The notes under the pieces: generated by a model | The model's database searches: none | What the model saw: the letters and a program-made list of their open reading frames with translations, nothing else | Told to the model about the DNA's origin: nothing | NCBI GenBank assembly: GCA_025936825.1 | Contig: JAICSO010000010.1 | Coordinates: 16,257-80,256 of the forward strand | Source of the DNA: Terriglobales bacterium | GTDB taxonomy: Bacteria > Acidobacteriota > Terriglobia > Terriglobales > Acidobacteriaceae | DNA length: 64,000 nucleotides | Direction of reading: 5' to 3' | Part shown: in pieces, positions 9,742 through 18,504 of the stretch | How the letters are laid out: every line of letters starts with the position of its first letter | Numbering within the stretch: position 1 is the stretch's first letter | Position numbers and translations under genes: made by a program

Positions 9742-9945
9742 CTAGGAGTAGTCGCCGTCCTCAGTCTCTTCGTCGTCCTCGTCGTCTTCGTACTCTTCTT
9801 CTTCGTCGACGGGCTTCAACTCGACGGGATTTACGGTAGCGACTTCGAAGTCCATTCCACACTCCGGACAGGAGAGGACTTCGCCTTCATCAACCTCGTC
9901 TTCTTCCACATCCAGGCTGGTTTCGCATTCAGGACAGTAAAGCAT
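9742..9945 (-). CDS. Small zinc-ribbon protein with acidic tail (LysW-like)
   Basis: The 67-residue product has two CPEC motifs (YCPECETSLDVEEDEV and LSCPECGMDFEV) forming a zinc ribbon, followed by a very acidic tail rich in Glu and Asp. The ribbon resembles LysW/ArgW, the amino-group carrier proteins of lysine and arginine synthesis. The C-terminal EDWGE of true LysW is absent and the tail ends in EDGDYS. A strong GGAGGGAGG ribosome binding site precedes the ATG. Without lysX or lysZ neighbours, a carrier function is not supported here. Confidence 0.7.
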   Translation of the reverse strand: MLYCPECETSLDVEEDEVDEGEVLSCPECGMDFEVATVNPVELKPVDEEEEYEDDEDDEETEDGDYS

Positions 9946-10092
9946 GATCCTCCCTCCGGAACCCCAATCTTATAATGGCAACCCTTATATTTATTTTCTT
10001 CTGGGACGTTGGTCAAGTCGGGCTTGGCCGGTGCTAGGGCCTCAGATGATGCAAGAGTTTGAGAAGATGCATGGAAAGGAAGGGAGTGGGTT

Positions 10093-11475
10093 ATGACGGA
10101 CGAAGCGCTCCGTGTGGGGCGAGCGGTTGTGCCTCTGCTGTTGGGGTGTTTATTGTGCGGGACCGGTTCAGGCCAGGCGGATTCACCATTTGCGGATCCG
10201 CGGATCAAAGCCGCACTCAGTGAAATTTCTGCCGCGCACATTCGATCTGACATCGAGAAACTTGTCAGCTTTCAGAATCGCAGCACCTTGTCCGCACAGG
10301 ACCCTGCTGCAATCGCGCAGGGGCACGGAATCGGCGCGGCGCGCGAGTGGATTAAGAGCGAATTCGAGCGTTACTCGCGTGAATGCGGTGGATGCCTGGA
10401 GGTGAAGACGGACACATTTACGCAGCCCGCGAGTGAGCGGGTATCGTCGCCGACGGTCATCAGCAATGTTTATGCGGTGCTGAAAGGAACCGATCCCGAG
10501 GACGCGAAACGAATCGTACTGGTGACGGGCCACTATGACTCGCGCAACAGCAGCAACGAAAACGTCACCGATGCTGCGCCTGGAGCGAACGATGACGCGA
10601 GCGGAACGGCCGTCAGCCTCGAATGCGCGCGCGTCCTAAGCAAAGTGAAGTTTCCGGGGACGATTATCTTTCTGGCCGTCGCCGGAGAAGAGCAAGGGCT
10701 TTATGGCAGCAAGCATTTCGCAGAATTCGCCAAGTCCCAGGGCTGGGATGTTGAAGCGGTTCTGAACAATGACATTGTTGGCGGGGACAAGAGTCCCGGA
10801 CAGGATCCGCACGCTGTGCGCGTGTTTTCAGAGAGCATTCCCGACAATGTCAGCGAGAGAGAATTGAGAATGATTCGCGCGCTGGGTGGAGAAAACGATT
10901 CAGCCTCCCGGGAATTGGCCCGCTACATCGCGCAAACTGCACACACTTACCGACTCGAAGTCGCGCCTCTTTTGGAGTTCCGTCGCGACCGCTATCTGCG
11001 AGGAGGTGATCATATTTCTTTCAACCAGGCGGGATTTGCGGCGGTTCGGTTCACGGAATTCCGCGAGAACTATGATCGGCAGCATCAGAACGTGCGCGTG
11101 GAGAACGGAACGCAGTACGGTGATCTGCCACAGTATGTCGATTTCGATTACGTAGCAGGGGTGGCCCGAGTAAATGCCGCAACATTGGCATCGCTCGCCG
11201 CGGCGCCGGCACCTCCGCAGAACGTGCGCCTGGTGACCAAAGAACTTGTGAACGATTCGAGGCTTGAGTGGGAGGCACCAGCAGATGGGCGAGCAACTTC
11301 GTACGAAGTGCTATGGCGCGCGACTGCAGCGCCCGACTGGGAACATTCGCAGATGATTCAGAATGCAACGAAAGCCACTGTTCCCGTTTCCAAAGACAAC
11401 GTGATCTTCGCGGTGCAAGCGGTGGATGAAGCGGGACATAGAAGTTTGCCGGTGGTACCACAGCCGGAACGGTAG
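10093..11475 (+). CDS. Secreted M28-family zinc peptidase
   Basis: Probable exported aminopeptidase or carboxypeptidase with two zinc ions. A hydrophobic signal segment (VVPLLLGCLLCGTGSGQA) begins near residue 12. Metal and catalytic motifs of family M28 are in order: VTGHYDSR, GANDDASGTA, AGEEQGLYGS, NNDIVGG and GGDHISFNQAG. After residue 375 there is a fibronectin type III-like domain (PPQNVRLVTKELVNDSRLEWEA, then TSYEVLWRAT), common in secreted peptidases. The ATG at 10093 follows GGAAAGGAAGGGAG. It is divergent from the zinc-ribbon operon and may share its promoter region. Confidence 0.9.
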   Translation: MTDEALRVGRAVVPLLLGCLLCGTGSGQADSPFADPRIKAALSEISAAHIRSDIEKLVSFQNRSTLSAQDPAAIAQGHGIGAAREWIKSEFERYSRECGGCLEVKTDTFTQPASERVSSPTVISNVYAVLKGTDPEDAKRIVLVTGHYDSRNSSNENVTDAAPGANDDASGTAVSLECARVLSKVKFPGTIIFLAVAGEEQGLYGSKHFAEFAKSQGWDVEAVLNNDIVGGDKSPGQDPHAVRVFSESIPDNVSERELRMIRALGGENDSASRELARYIAQTAHTYRLEVAPLLEFRRDRYLRGGDHISFNQAGFAAVRFTEFRENYDRQHQNVRVENGTQYGDLPQYVDFDYVAGVARVNAATLASLAAAPAPPQNVRLVTKELVNDSRLEWEAPADGRATSYEVLWRATAAPDWEHSQMIQNATKATVPVSKDNVIFAVQAVDEAGHRSLPVVPQPER

Positions 11476-11546
11476 ACCCACAAACTGTTAGGATTAATCT
11501 TGACCGCGATCGTCAGCGGTTCACCTGCTGACCCTTCGTTCTGCCA

Positions 11547-12395
11547 ATGCCGAGATTCAACAATTCGGTGATGGGATTTCCGCCACTGCGAGGAGCAGTC
11601 CGCCAGCTCATCATTTTCAGCGCGGTCGTTTATGTTGTGACGTTGCTGCTGTTGGCATTTGCTCCCGGCGCAGGCAACACTCTGGTCAATCTGGGGGCAC
11701 TTCGTCCAGATCTAATACGCGCTGGTGCTCTGTGGCAGTTCGTTACCTATCCCTTTATTTACGTGGACCCGATAGACTTCGTTCTCTCGCTATTGGGAAT
11801 ATATTTTCTGGGATGGGCGGTTGAGGATCGTGTCGGAGCCGCCAAGTTTTATCTGCTGTTCTTCGCCAGCAGCATTTTGTCGGGACTGGCGGGATTCGGA
11901 TTGTCGCTGTTGGGTCCCGCACTGCATGCCCCGTCATTCGCCCAAGGAGCCGCAGCTGGATGTGGCGCAGCGGTCAATGCCATCCTAATGGTGTTTTATC
12001 TTTTCAACCGCGGCACATCTCTCATGTTGTTTCCTTTTCCCATCCAGATTCCCGCAAAGTGGTTTGTGTTGGGAATCGGCGGACTGGAAACCGCGTACCT
12101 GCTACTTCATCATTTCGACCTTTTCGACTTCGTATTGCTGCTGGGGTTAGGCGCGGGATACGTATGCTACGCACTCTTTCTTACGCGACGCACAACAATC
12201 GGCATATCAGAAAAGTACTTCAGCTTCCGCAATTCGTATTACCGGTGGAAACGGCGGCGCGCGGCACGGAAATTCGAGGTCTACATGCGCGACCACAATC
12301 AGACGGTGCAATTCGACGAGCACGGAAACTACATTCCTCCGGACGAGCCTGGAAAAAAGCCAAACGGTGGGTCGAAGTCGGGGTGGGTGAATTAG
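11547..12395 (+). CDS. Rhomboid-like membrane protein, catalytic residues apparently lost
   Basis: The 282-residue protein has five or six membrane helices arranged as in rhomboid proteases, including GALWQFVTYPFIYVDPIDFVLSLLGIYFLGWAVED, which corresponds to the helix 1-2 region (WR and HxxxN). The usual serine motif GxSG is replaced by AAGCGAAVNA, and the second half has HHFDLFDFVLLLGLGAGY where active enzymes carry a His in helix 6. It may be a pseudoprotease or use Cys in place of Ser. The tail after residue 215 is basic and cytoplasmic. Its position next to the M28 peptidase may be chance. Confidence 0.7.
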   Translation: MPRFNNSVMGFPPLRGAVRQLIIFSAVVYVVTLLLLAFAPGAGNTLVNLGALRPDLIRAGALWQFVTYPFIYVDPIDFVLSLLGIYFLGWAVEDRVGAAKFYLLFFASSILSGLAGFGLSLLGPALHAPSFAQGAAAGCGAAVNAILMVFYLFNRGTSLMLFPFPIQIPAKWFVLGIGGLETAYLLLHHFDLFDFVLLLGLGAGYVCYALFLTRRTTIGISEKYFSFRNSYYRWKRRRAARKFEVYMRDHNQTVQFDEHGNYIPPDEPGKKPNGGSKSGWVN

Positions 12396-12416
12396 GTTTC
12401 AGGTTTCAGCGAAACA

Positions 12417-14408
12417 CTACGCGAACAAGAATTCCTTTGTTCTTAGCTCCTTGATTGCATCGCGCAGCTTGGCGGCCTTCTCAAACTCGAAGCGCTTGGC
12501 ATTCTCGCGCATCTCGCTTTCCATTTTGGCGATGTAGGTGTCGAGTTCTTCCTGAGTCTTGAATTCGGGGATTCCATTGGTCTCTTCGGTTGCGAGGTCG
12601 GCATAGTCGGCTTCGATAATCCGTGCGAGTGACATGTCCAGTGGGCGCACGATTGACTCCGGCGTGATGCCGTTGTCTCGGTTATAAGCTTCCTGAATCG
12701 CGCGGCGTCGGTCGGTCTCATCCATCGCCTTCTGCATGGAATCGGTCATACGATCGGCGTAGAGTACTGCGCGGCCGTTCAGGTTGCGGGCGCAGCGGCC
12801 AATGGTCTGAATCAGTGAACCACTGGAACGCAGGAATCCCTCTTTATCGGCATCGAGCACGGCGACGAGGGAGACTTCCGGCAAGTCGAGCCCTTCACGA
12901 AGGAGATTTATCCCAATGAGCACGTCGAATTCGCCCTTGCGCAGGTCGCGAAGGATCTTTACGCGTTCTAGCGTCTCGATCTCCGAGTGCATGTATCGGC
13001 ATTTCACGCCGACTTCGCTGTAGTATTCGGCAAGGTCCTCGGCCATGCGTTTGGTCAGAGTGGTGACCAGCACGCGCTCGCATCGCTCCACGCGCTGTCG
13101 GATTTCATGCAACAGGTCATCGATCTGCCCTTTCACCGGCCGAATTTCGACTGGCGGATCGACCAGCCCCGTCGGCCGAATGATCTGCTCAACCACCACG
13201 CCAGCAGACTTCGTGAGCTCATATGGACCGGGTGTCGCGGAGACATAGATGATCTGATTCGTCCGATGCTCGAATTCTTCGAAGGTAAGCGGGCGATTGT
13301 CCAGAGCCGACGGCAAGCGGAATCCATACTCAACCAGGGTTGTTTTACGCGAGCGGTCACCGTGATACATGCCGTGCAACTGCGGCACAGTCTGGTGTGA
13401 CTCGTCGATGAACATCACGTAATCGCGCGGAAAATAGTCGAGCAGCGTCGGCGGCGGCTCGCCCGGCATGCGTCCGGTGAAATGGCGCGAGTAGTTCTCA
13501 ATGCCATGGCAGAAGCCCATGGCTTTGATCATTTCGAGGTCGTACATGGTTCGCTGGTGCACCCGCTGCGCCTCGACGACTCTTCCCTGCTTCTCAAGTT
13601 CCTTTTCCCACCACGCCAGCTCCTCTTTAATCGTGTCCACGGCACGGTTGCGGGTTTCGGGCTTCATCACGTAGTGCGTCTTGGGGTAGATCGGCAGGCG
13701 AACGTATTTCTGCTTCACTGTGCCGAACAACGGATCAATTTGCGAAAGCGACTCGACTTCATCTCCCCACAGCTCGATGCGATAGGCCATGTCGTCGTAC
13801 GTGGGATAAATCTCGATCACGTCGCCGCGCACGCGGAATGTCCCGCGGCGAAACTCGCCTTCGCTGCGCTCGTACAGGATTTCGACCAGCTTGCGGGTGA
13901 TGTCTTCGCGCTTGATCTTCTGGCCTTTTTCCAGGAACAGCAGCATGCCGTAATAGGCTTCGGGCGAGCCGAGGCCGTAAATGCAACTCACCGACGCGAT
14001 GATCAGGACATCGCGACGCTCAAATAATGAACGTGTAGCGGAAAGACGAAGCTTATCGAGCTCGTCATTGATGGTCGATTCCTTCTCAATGTAGAGGTCG
14101 GCGGCGGGGACGTAGGCTTCGGGCTGATAGTAGTCGTAGTAGGAGACAAAGTACTCGACCGCGTTTTGCGGGAAAAAGCTCTTGAACTCGTGATACAGCT
14201 GGGCGGCAAGCGTTTTGTTGTGCGCCATCACCAGGGCAGGCTTGTTCACCTGCTCGATGACCTTGGCCATGGTGAACGTTTTGCCGGAGCCGGTAACCCC
14301 GAGAAGGACCTGGTGCTGCTCGCGATCGATCAGGCCTCGATTGAGAGCTTCGATGGCGGTGCCCTGGTCGCCTTTGGGCTTGTACGAACTGACTAATTTG
14401 AAGTCCAT
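12417..14408 (-). CDS. uvrB: UvrABC system protein B
   Basis: DNA damage-recognition helicase of nucleotide excision repair. Walker A GVTGSGKT is at residues 37-44, the beta-hairpin region [16 protein letters not shown] follows, and Walker B reads FIDESHQ. Helicase motifs V and VI ([22 protein letters not shown]) and the C-terminal UVR motif for UvrC binding ([16 protein letters not shown]) are complete. With the ATG at 14408 the protein has 663 residues and starts [15 protein letters not shown], matching the family. An upstream in-frame GTG at 14429 would add seven residues with no family support. Confidence 0.96.
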   Translation of the reverse strand: MDFKLVSSYKPKGDQGTAIEALNRGLIDREQHQVLLGVTGSGKTFTMAKVIEQVNKPALVMAHNKTLAAQLYHEFKSFFPQNAVEYFVSYYDYYQPEAYVPAADLYIEKESTINDELDKLRLSATRSLFERRDVLIIASVSCIYGLGSPEAYYGMLLFLEKGQKIKREDITRKLVEILYERSEGEFRRGTFRVRGDVIEIYPTYDDMAYRIELWGDEVESLSQIDPLFGTVKQKYVRLPIYPKTHYVMKPETRNRAVDTIKEELAWWEKELEKQGRVVEAQRVHQRTMYDLEMIKAMGFCHGIENYSRHFTGRMPGEPPPTLLDYFPRDYVMFIDESHQTVPQLHGMYHGDRSRKTTLVEYGFRLPSALDNRPLTFEEFEHRTNQIIYVSATPGPYELTKSAGVVVEQIIRPTGLVDPPVEIRPVKGQIDDLLHEIRQRVERCERVLVTTLTKRMAEDLAEYYSEVGVKCRYMHSEIETLERVKILRDLRKGEFDVLIGINLLREGLDLPEVSLVAVLDADKEGFLRSSGSLIQTIGRCARNLNGRAVLYADRMTDSMQKAMDETDRRRAIQEAYNRDNGITPESIVRPLDMSLARIIEADYADLATEETNGIPEFKTQEELDTYIAKMESEMRENAKRFEFEKAAKLRDAIKELRTKEFLFA

Positions 14409-14512
14409 GAATTCCGTAGCGCACCCCACAGGGAATTTCGCGAGGTGGGCATCTCTTCATTATAGATTCAGAGTTCGGACGGACGATTCGGCGGAGCCCA
14501 AGACAAAATTCA

Positions 14513-14597
14513 CCACAGAGGACACCCATTCGACTCCTTTCGCTGAGCTCAGTCGCTCAGGGCAGGCAGGGTTGCACGGAGGAACGCCACAGAGGCG
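14513..14597. repeat. CACAGAGG word repeat upstream of thiL
   Basis: Contains TTCACCACAGAGGACACC at the left and GGAACGCCACAGAGG at the right with GCTCAGTCGCTCAGGGCAGG between. It uses the same word as the larger element at 39325-39541. Otherwise I see nothing coding in the 236 bases between uvrB and thiL. Confidence 0.5.
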
Positions 14598-14644
14598 GGC
14601 GGGGATATTTGGCGTGAAGCAGATGACCGCCTATCATCGTTCCC

Positions 14645-15634
14645 GTGCCTCTGGTTGAAAGAGAACTGATTTCGAGAATTCGGCGGCTTGCGAGTAAGCG
14701 ACTGGCACGCAATAAGGCTGGCGCTATCGTCGCTGGCATCGGCGATGATTGCGCCGTGCTGCGGATTCCGACCGGACACGAGGCGCTGATCACGACCGAC
14801 TTTAGCCTGGAAGGCGTGCACTTCCGGCGCGAGTGGCAATCGCCGCAATTTATCGGGCACCGCTGCCTTACGCGTGGACTGAGCGACATCGCGGCGATGG
14901 GAGGCGAGCCTGTTGCAGTGTTCCTTTCCCTCGCTCTTCCTGCGCGGACTCCACAAAAGTGGGTGGATGGCTTCTTTGATGGCCTCCTGAGACTCGCGAA
15001 GAAATTCCCTGTCCCGCTTGCCGGCGGTGACACCACGCAATCTCCCGACAAAGTTCTTGCTGACATCGTCGTGCTTGGGGCCGTGCCTAGAGGAACGGCG
15101 ATTCTACGCTCCGGAGCGCGACCCGGCGATGGAATCTATGTCACCGGAGCACTCGGCGGCGCAGCAGCAGAAACAGATTCCTTTTACTCACAGCTTCGAC
15201 GCCAGAGAAGCTCACGCGATCGAATCGGCGGCACGCTTCCGCAGCCCAGGCTCACCATCGGCAGAATTCTTCGCGAGCGCAAGATCGCCACCTCGATGAT
15301 CGACATCAGCGATGGGCTCTCGACCGATCTCTCGCACATTTGCGAGGAGAGCGAAGTGGGCGCGGAAGTCTGGGAAGAAGCGATTCCGCGCGCGAAGTTT
15401 CGAGGACGCGAGGTCGATCTTCATTTCGCGTTGCATGGTGGCGACGCCTACGAACTCCTATTCACGGCGAAGAAAAGCACCCGCGTGCCAACTAGTATCG
15501 ACGGCGTGTCACTTACCGCCATCGGTGAAGTTACTCGTACAAAGAACATGATCATCATTGATCCCGCCCAGACTCGGCGCGTGTTACGTCCGCAAGGCTG
15601 GGAACATTTCCGTCAACGTTCCTCCTCTAAGTAA
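14645..15634 (+). CDS. thiL: Thiamine-monophosphate kinase
   Basis: Phosphorylates thiamine monophosphate to the active cofactor thiamine pyrophosphate using ATP. It belongs to the PurM-like fold. Motifs seen are GIGDDCAVLRIP near residue 31, the TTDFSLEGVHFRREW nucleotide and substrate region, GGDTTQSP, and DISDGLSTDLSHICEES in the second half. The 329 residues fit the family. The start is a GTG (GTGCCTCTGGTT), since the protein must begin just before ERELISRI. The upstream region carries a repeat rather than a clear promoter. Confidence 0.93.
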   Translation: MPLVERELISRIRRLASKRLARNKAGAIVAGIGDDCAVLRIPTGHEALITTDFSLEGVHFRREWQSPQFIGHRCLTRGLSDIAAMGGEPVAVFLSLALPARTPQKWVDGFFDGLLRLAKKFPVPLAGGDTTQSPDKVLADIVVLGAVPRGTAILRSGARPGDGIYVTGALGGAAAETDSFYSQLRRQRSSRDRIGGTLPQPRLTIGRILRERKIATSMIDISDGLSTDLSHICEESEVGAEVWEEAIPRAKFRGREVDLHFALHGGDAYELLFTAKKSTRVPTSIDGVSLTAIGEVTRTKNMIIIDPAQTRRVLRPQGWEHFRQRSSSK

Positions 15635-15766
15635 ATCCCCGATGAACATGGCATGAAATACCTGAAAAGCCGCTTCAGGCATGGTGTTTGGGCCAACTAG
15701 CTCCACCTGCGCTCCATCCAAAAGACCACCTCAGGGAACTTCTCGTAGGAGAGTTGTGGAGGACGT

Positions 15767-17128
15767 ATGTCGCTCGCGCAAAAGCTTGTCGCCCTCTTGA
15801 TCGTCGTGCCCGTCATCTTCTTCTTTAGTGGTTGCGGCTCCAGCAACATGCACACGACAAATGGAACCAGTTCCGGAACCGGATCAGGATCCGGCGGATC
15901 TGCATCAGGATCGGGTGGCTCTGGATCGGGATCAGGAGGGTCCGGTTCGGGATCAAGCGGTTCCGGAAGTTCAGGCAGTGGATCCGGTTCAGGCTCAGGC
16001 TCCGGTCAGGCCGTTCCCGGCTACGGTGAGGGCATCGGCGCCTCCGGGCAGAGCGGAGCAGCGAAATTTCTGTATGCCAGTCCGTTGCCAGGCGGAGGTC
16101 CGTTCACCGCCGATATCCAGTCGAACGGCACTTTAACGCTGCAGCAAGGTGGCTCTGCCAATACTGGCAACCCTTCGACCATGGCAATCGACCCGTCCGG
16201 TTCGTTTCTCTTCCAGGCGACATTCGGCGGTGGCGCAAGCACGCAGGCTGGATTGTTCGTCTACGCAATCAACCGCAGTAATGGCACATTGGGGGCCGCG
16301 ATCGGCAATTACTTGCCTAATCAGGCCCTGGTAGATGATGTCGTGGATAACCAGGGGAAATTTGTGTATGCGCTGAGCACGACTGGAGGCGTATACGCAT
16401 TCAGCAATCAATCCGGCGCCTTGACTGCGGTTGCTGGTTCGCCGTTCACGACACCGGCGACGAGTTCCCCCGGCTACTCGCAGCCGGCAACGCTCTTGGC
16501 CGTTGAGCAGACAAACAGATTTCTGTTCGTGTCAACGAGCACAGGGATCGAAGCCTTCTCCATTAACCAAGCCACAGGACAACTCACGCCGGTGGCGGGA
16601 TCCCCGTTTGGAACTGACATCGCCTCCCCGTGGACCGAAGTGATCACGCCAAACAACATGTTCTTGTACGTGCTGTCCGCGAAGAACAGCGGCGTCATCT
16701 ATGGCTTTAGCGTGGACCAGAACTCGGGTTCATTGACTGCGCTACCGGGTTCGCCCTTCAGCGCAGGCTCATGCGGAACGGTAACTCCGAGCGGGACCAT
16801 TGGAATACCTGGGCCGGATAACATGACGATCGCATCAGCTGGAAAGTTCATGTACGACAACTGTGGCGTGTACTCGCTCGACCAAACTAACGGCGCAGTC
16901 ACGCAGGTTTCCGGACAAGGCCCGGGCGACTGGCCGGTGATTGATCCCACTGGGCAGTTCCTGTGGGCCCTCACTTCGAACCAGCCGGCGTGCTTCAGCT
17001 GCGATGTCGGCGTACAGGTTTATTCGGTGGACGGGAACACGGGCGCTTTTACCGCCATTCCGAACGGCTACGTTTCAATCACCGATACCGAGGTCGGAGA
17101 TATCAATAGCCTGGCCATCACCAAATGA
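15767..17128 (+). CDS. Lipoprotein with Gly/Ser linker and beta-propeller (lactonase-like)
   Basis: A lipobox (FFFSGC, with the Cys near residue 23) follows a hydrophobic leader, so the protein is probably lipid-anchored. Residues about 30-85 are almost pure Gly and Ser, an unstructured tether encoded by GGATC/TCCGG-rich DNA. The rest shows repeated blades of the form SGSFLFQAT, QGKFVYALS, TNRFLFVST and NNMFLYVLS, with ITPVAGSPF-type turns. This matches the seven-bladed 6-phosphogluconolactonase-like propellers that are expanded in Acidobacteriota. Catalytic activity is not shown. The ribosome binding site GTGGAGGACGT precedes the ATG. Confidence 0.85.
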   Translation: MSLAQKLVALLIVVPVIFFFSGCGSSNMHTTNGTSSGTGSGSGGSASGSGGSGSGSGGSGSGSSGSGSSGSGSGSGSGSGQAVPGYGEGIGASGQSGAAKFLYASPLPGGGPFTADIQSNGTLTLQQGGSANTGNPSTMAIDPSGSFLFQATFGGGASTQAGLFVYAINRSNGTLGAAIGNYLPNQALVDDVVDNQGKFVYALSTTGGVYAFSNQSGALTAVAGSPFTTPATSSPGYSQPATLLAVEQTNRFLFVSTSTGIEAFSINQATGQLTPVAGSPFGTDIASPWTEVITPNNMFLYVLSAKNSGVIYGFSVDQNSGSLTALPGSPFSAGSCGTVTPSGTIGIPGPDNMTIASAGKFMYDNCGVYSLDQTNGAVTQVSGQGPGDWPVIDPTGQFLWALTSNQPACFSCDVGVQVYSVDGNTGAFTAIPNGYVSITDTEVGDINSLAITK

Positions 17129-17186
17129 AACTTTGGTTACCTCGCTTGGCATAGCTAGGTTTCAATTGCGGGACTACATTGAATGT

Positions 17187-17765
17187 ATGTGGTCCCGCAT
17201 CTTGGTTTTCACTCTGCTCACAGCGTGCGCTTCCGCGCAGAATGCCACTCCTTCAACCAATGTGACTGCGAAGGTCAACGATGATTTCGTTCACGAGCAA
17301 TTTGGCAGCACCTGCTCGGTGGACCCTAAGTTTGCGCCGATGACGGGAGACCTGAATAGCGATGGGGTCGAAGACATTGTCATCATCGGCCGCTGCAAGA
17401 ACGCGCTTATCGATCAGGATGAGAAGAACTACAAAGTCATTGATCCGATGAATTCGTTCTACGGCTATGGAAATCCGAAGATCACGTCGACCATGGGGCA
17501 GCAAGACCCACGCTTGAAAGGAATTTCAATTCTTATCATCCATGGCGTTGGCTCTGATGCGTGGCGTGCGGCAACACCGGGCGAGAAATTCGTGATCATC
17601 AACATCGATGTGAAGACGGCTGTGATGAAGAAGATGAAGATCAACAAGAAGAAAAGCACGATGGCGGTTTACATCGAAGAAGCCACCGGCGACGAGATGA
17701 CTGCGGCAATTTACTGGGATGGCAAGAAATACAAGTACGAGCCGCTAGGCTCGGGCATGGAATAG
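17187..17765 (+). CDS. Small secreted protein of unknown function
   Basis: Start chosen at the ATG at 17187 because it opens a signal peptide (MWSRILVFTLLTACASAQ). The longer open frame upstream overlaps the preceding lipoprotein gene. The 192-residue mature part contains LNSDGVEDIVIIGRC, which looks like an FG-GAP/VCBS calcium-type loop, and a Lys-rich strand (KTAVMKKMKINKKKSTMAV). I do not recognise the family beyond similar hypothetical secreted proteins. A hairpin terminator follows the stop and is shared with the convergent gene. Confidence 0.75.
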   Translation: MWSRILVFTLLTACASAQNATPSTNVTAKVNDDFVHEQFGSTCSVDPKFAPMTGDLNSDGVEDIVIIGRCKNALIDQDEKNYKVIDPMNSFYGYGNPKITSTMGQQDPRLKGISILIIHGVGSDAWRAATPGEKFVIINIDVKTAVMKKMKINKKKSTMAVYIEEATGDEMTAAIYWDGKKYKYEPLGSGME

Positions 17766-17795
17766 AAAAGGCGGGCCGAAGCCCGCCCCTCCTTT
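17766..17795. terminator. Bidirectional hairpin terminator
   Basis: Perfect stem GGCGGGC-CGAA-GCCCGCC at 17770-17787 lies between convergent genes (17765 + and 17815 -). It is flanked by GAAAA on the left (a T run for the minus strand) and CCTCCTTT on the right. Confidence 0.8.
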
Positions 17796-17814
17796 GAGTC
17801 GCGATCAACCACAG

Positions 17815-18279
17815 CTAGAAATGGAACACATCGAGGACGAAGAAGGTCCTTCGGTTCACCAGCACGATGTTGCCACTGATGATCGTGTGCATATATCCCG
17901 CCGGCGGAGGCGGCAAGTACTGCACGACCTCAGGCGGGCACGGATGCATCTCACGGCGCAATCCCGGCGGTAGAGTTCCCCTTACAACCAATTGGCGCTC
18001 GAGTCCGGGAGGCAAGCGGTCGCGCTTCGCCAATCCGGGCGGCAGATTGTTATAGTGCGCGCGGTACCAGCCATGCAGATCGCGGTCGTGGTCGCGATAG
18101 TGTCCCCGGTCGTCGTCATCACGATCGTGTTTCTCGTGGCCATAGGCATGGCCGTTGCCATGACCGTGACCGTGATCGTCGTCTCCACGATCGTGATCCC
18201 GGTCAGCGAACGCCGGAGTGAGGCCAACGCTCAGAATCAGCGCCGCACAAACCAAGTACAGCCGTTTCATAGACATCAC
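17815..18279 (-). CDS. Secreted His/Asp-rich protein, RcnB/CigR-like
   Basis: The signal peptide MKRLYLVCAALILSVGLTPAFA is followed by a low-complexity block of His, Asp, Gly and Arg (about residues 26-70). Three LPPGL repeats follow, then a C-terminal part (YLPPPPAGYMHTIISGNIVLVNRRT) like the RcnB/CigR family of periplasmic proteins. The His/Asp block could bind divalent metal ions such as nickel or zinc, by analogy with RcnB; this is inference. It converges on 17187-17765 with a shared terminator. Two ATG codons lie at the start (MMSMK), and the third Met gives the best signal peptide. Confidence 0.75.
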   Translation of the reverse strand: MMSMKRLYLVCAALILSVGLTPAFADRDHDRGDDDHGHGHGNGHAYGHEKHDRDDDDRGHYRDHDRDLHGWYRAHYNNLPPGLAKRDRLPPGLERQLVVRGTLPPGLRREMHPCPPEVVQYLPPPPAGYMHTIISGNIVLVNRRTFFVLDVFHF

Positions 18280-18369
18280 TGCTCCTTTGAAGAGGTGAGA
18301 AGGTTCAGGATACGACTGGGGTGGGGGTAGTAATAGGTCACGAGAGTACTAGGGGGTGAGGGGCCATGG

Positions 18370-18487
18370 GTCGCCCCATCGCACTCAGTCGCACGTGCCA
18401 TGTCGTGCGTCGTGCGCGCTACCCTCAAATCCGAAAGTCTAGCGTTTCTGCTTTGCGTGCCACGTGCGACGCATGACGTGCGACGGG
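18370..18487. repeat. Word-repeat element (GTGCGAC / GTCGCAC)
   Basis: GTCGCACGTGCCATGTCGTGCGTCGTGCGCGC on the left half is answered by GCGTGCCACGTGCGACGCATGACGTGCGACGG on the right, so the region can fold on itself. It lies just upstream of the carboxyltransferase gene. No gene is visible in 18280-18504. Confidence 0.55.
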
Positions 18488-18504
18488 TTCTATAATCCCG
18501 TTCC

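Noticed and set aside
9742..9945. LysW lysine-biosynthesis carrier
   Set aside because: The C-terminal EDWGE motif and neighbouring lys genes are missing, so only similarity of the zinc ribbon is claimed.
16941..17186. Longer open frame before the 17187 secreted protein
   Set aside because: It overlaps the end of the propeller lipoprotein gene, and the signal peptide begins only at 17187.
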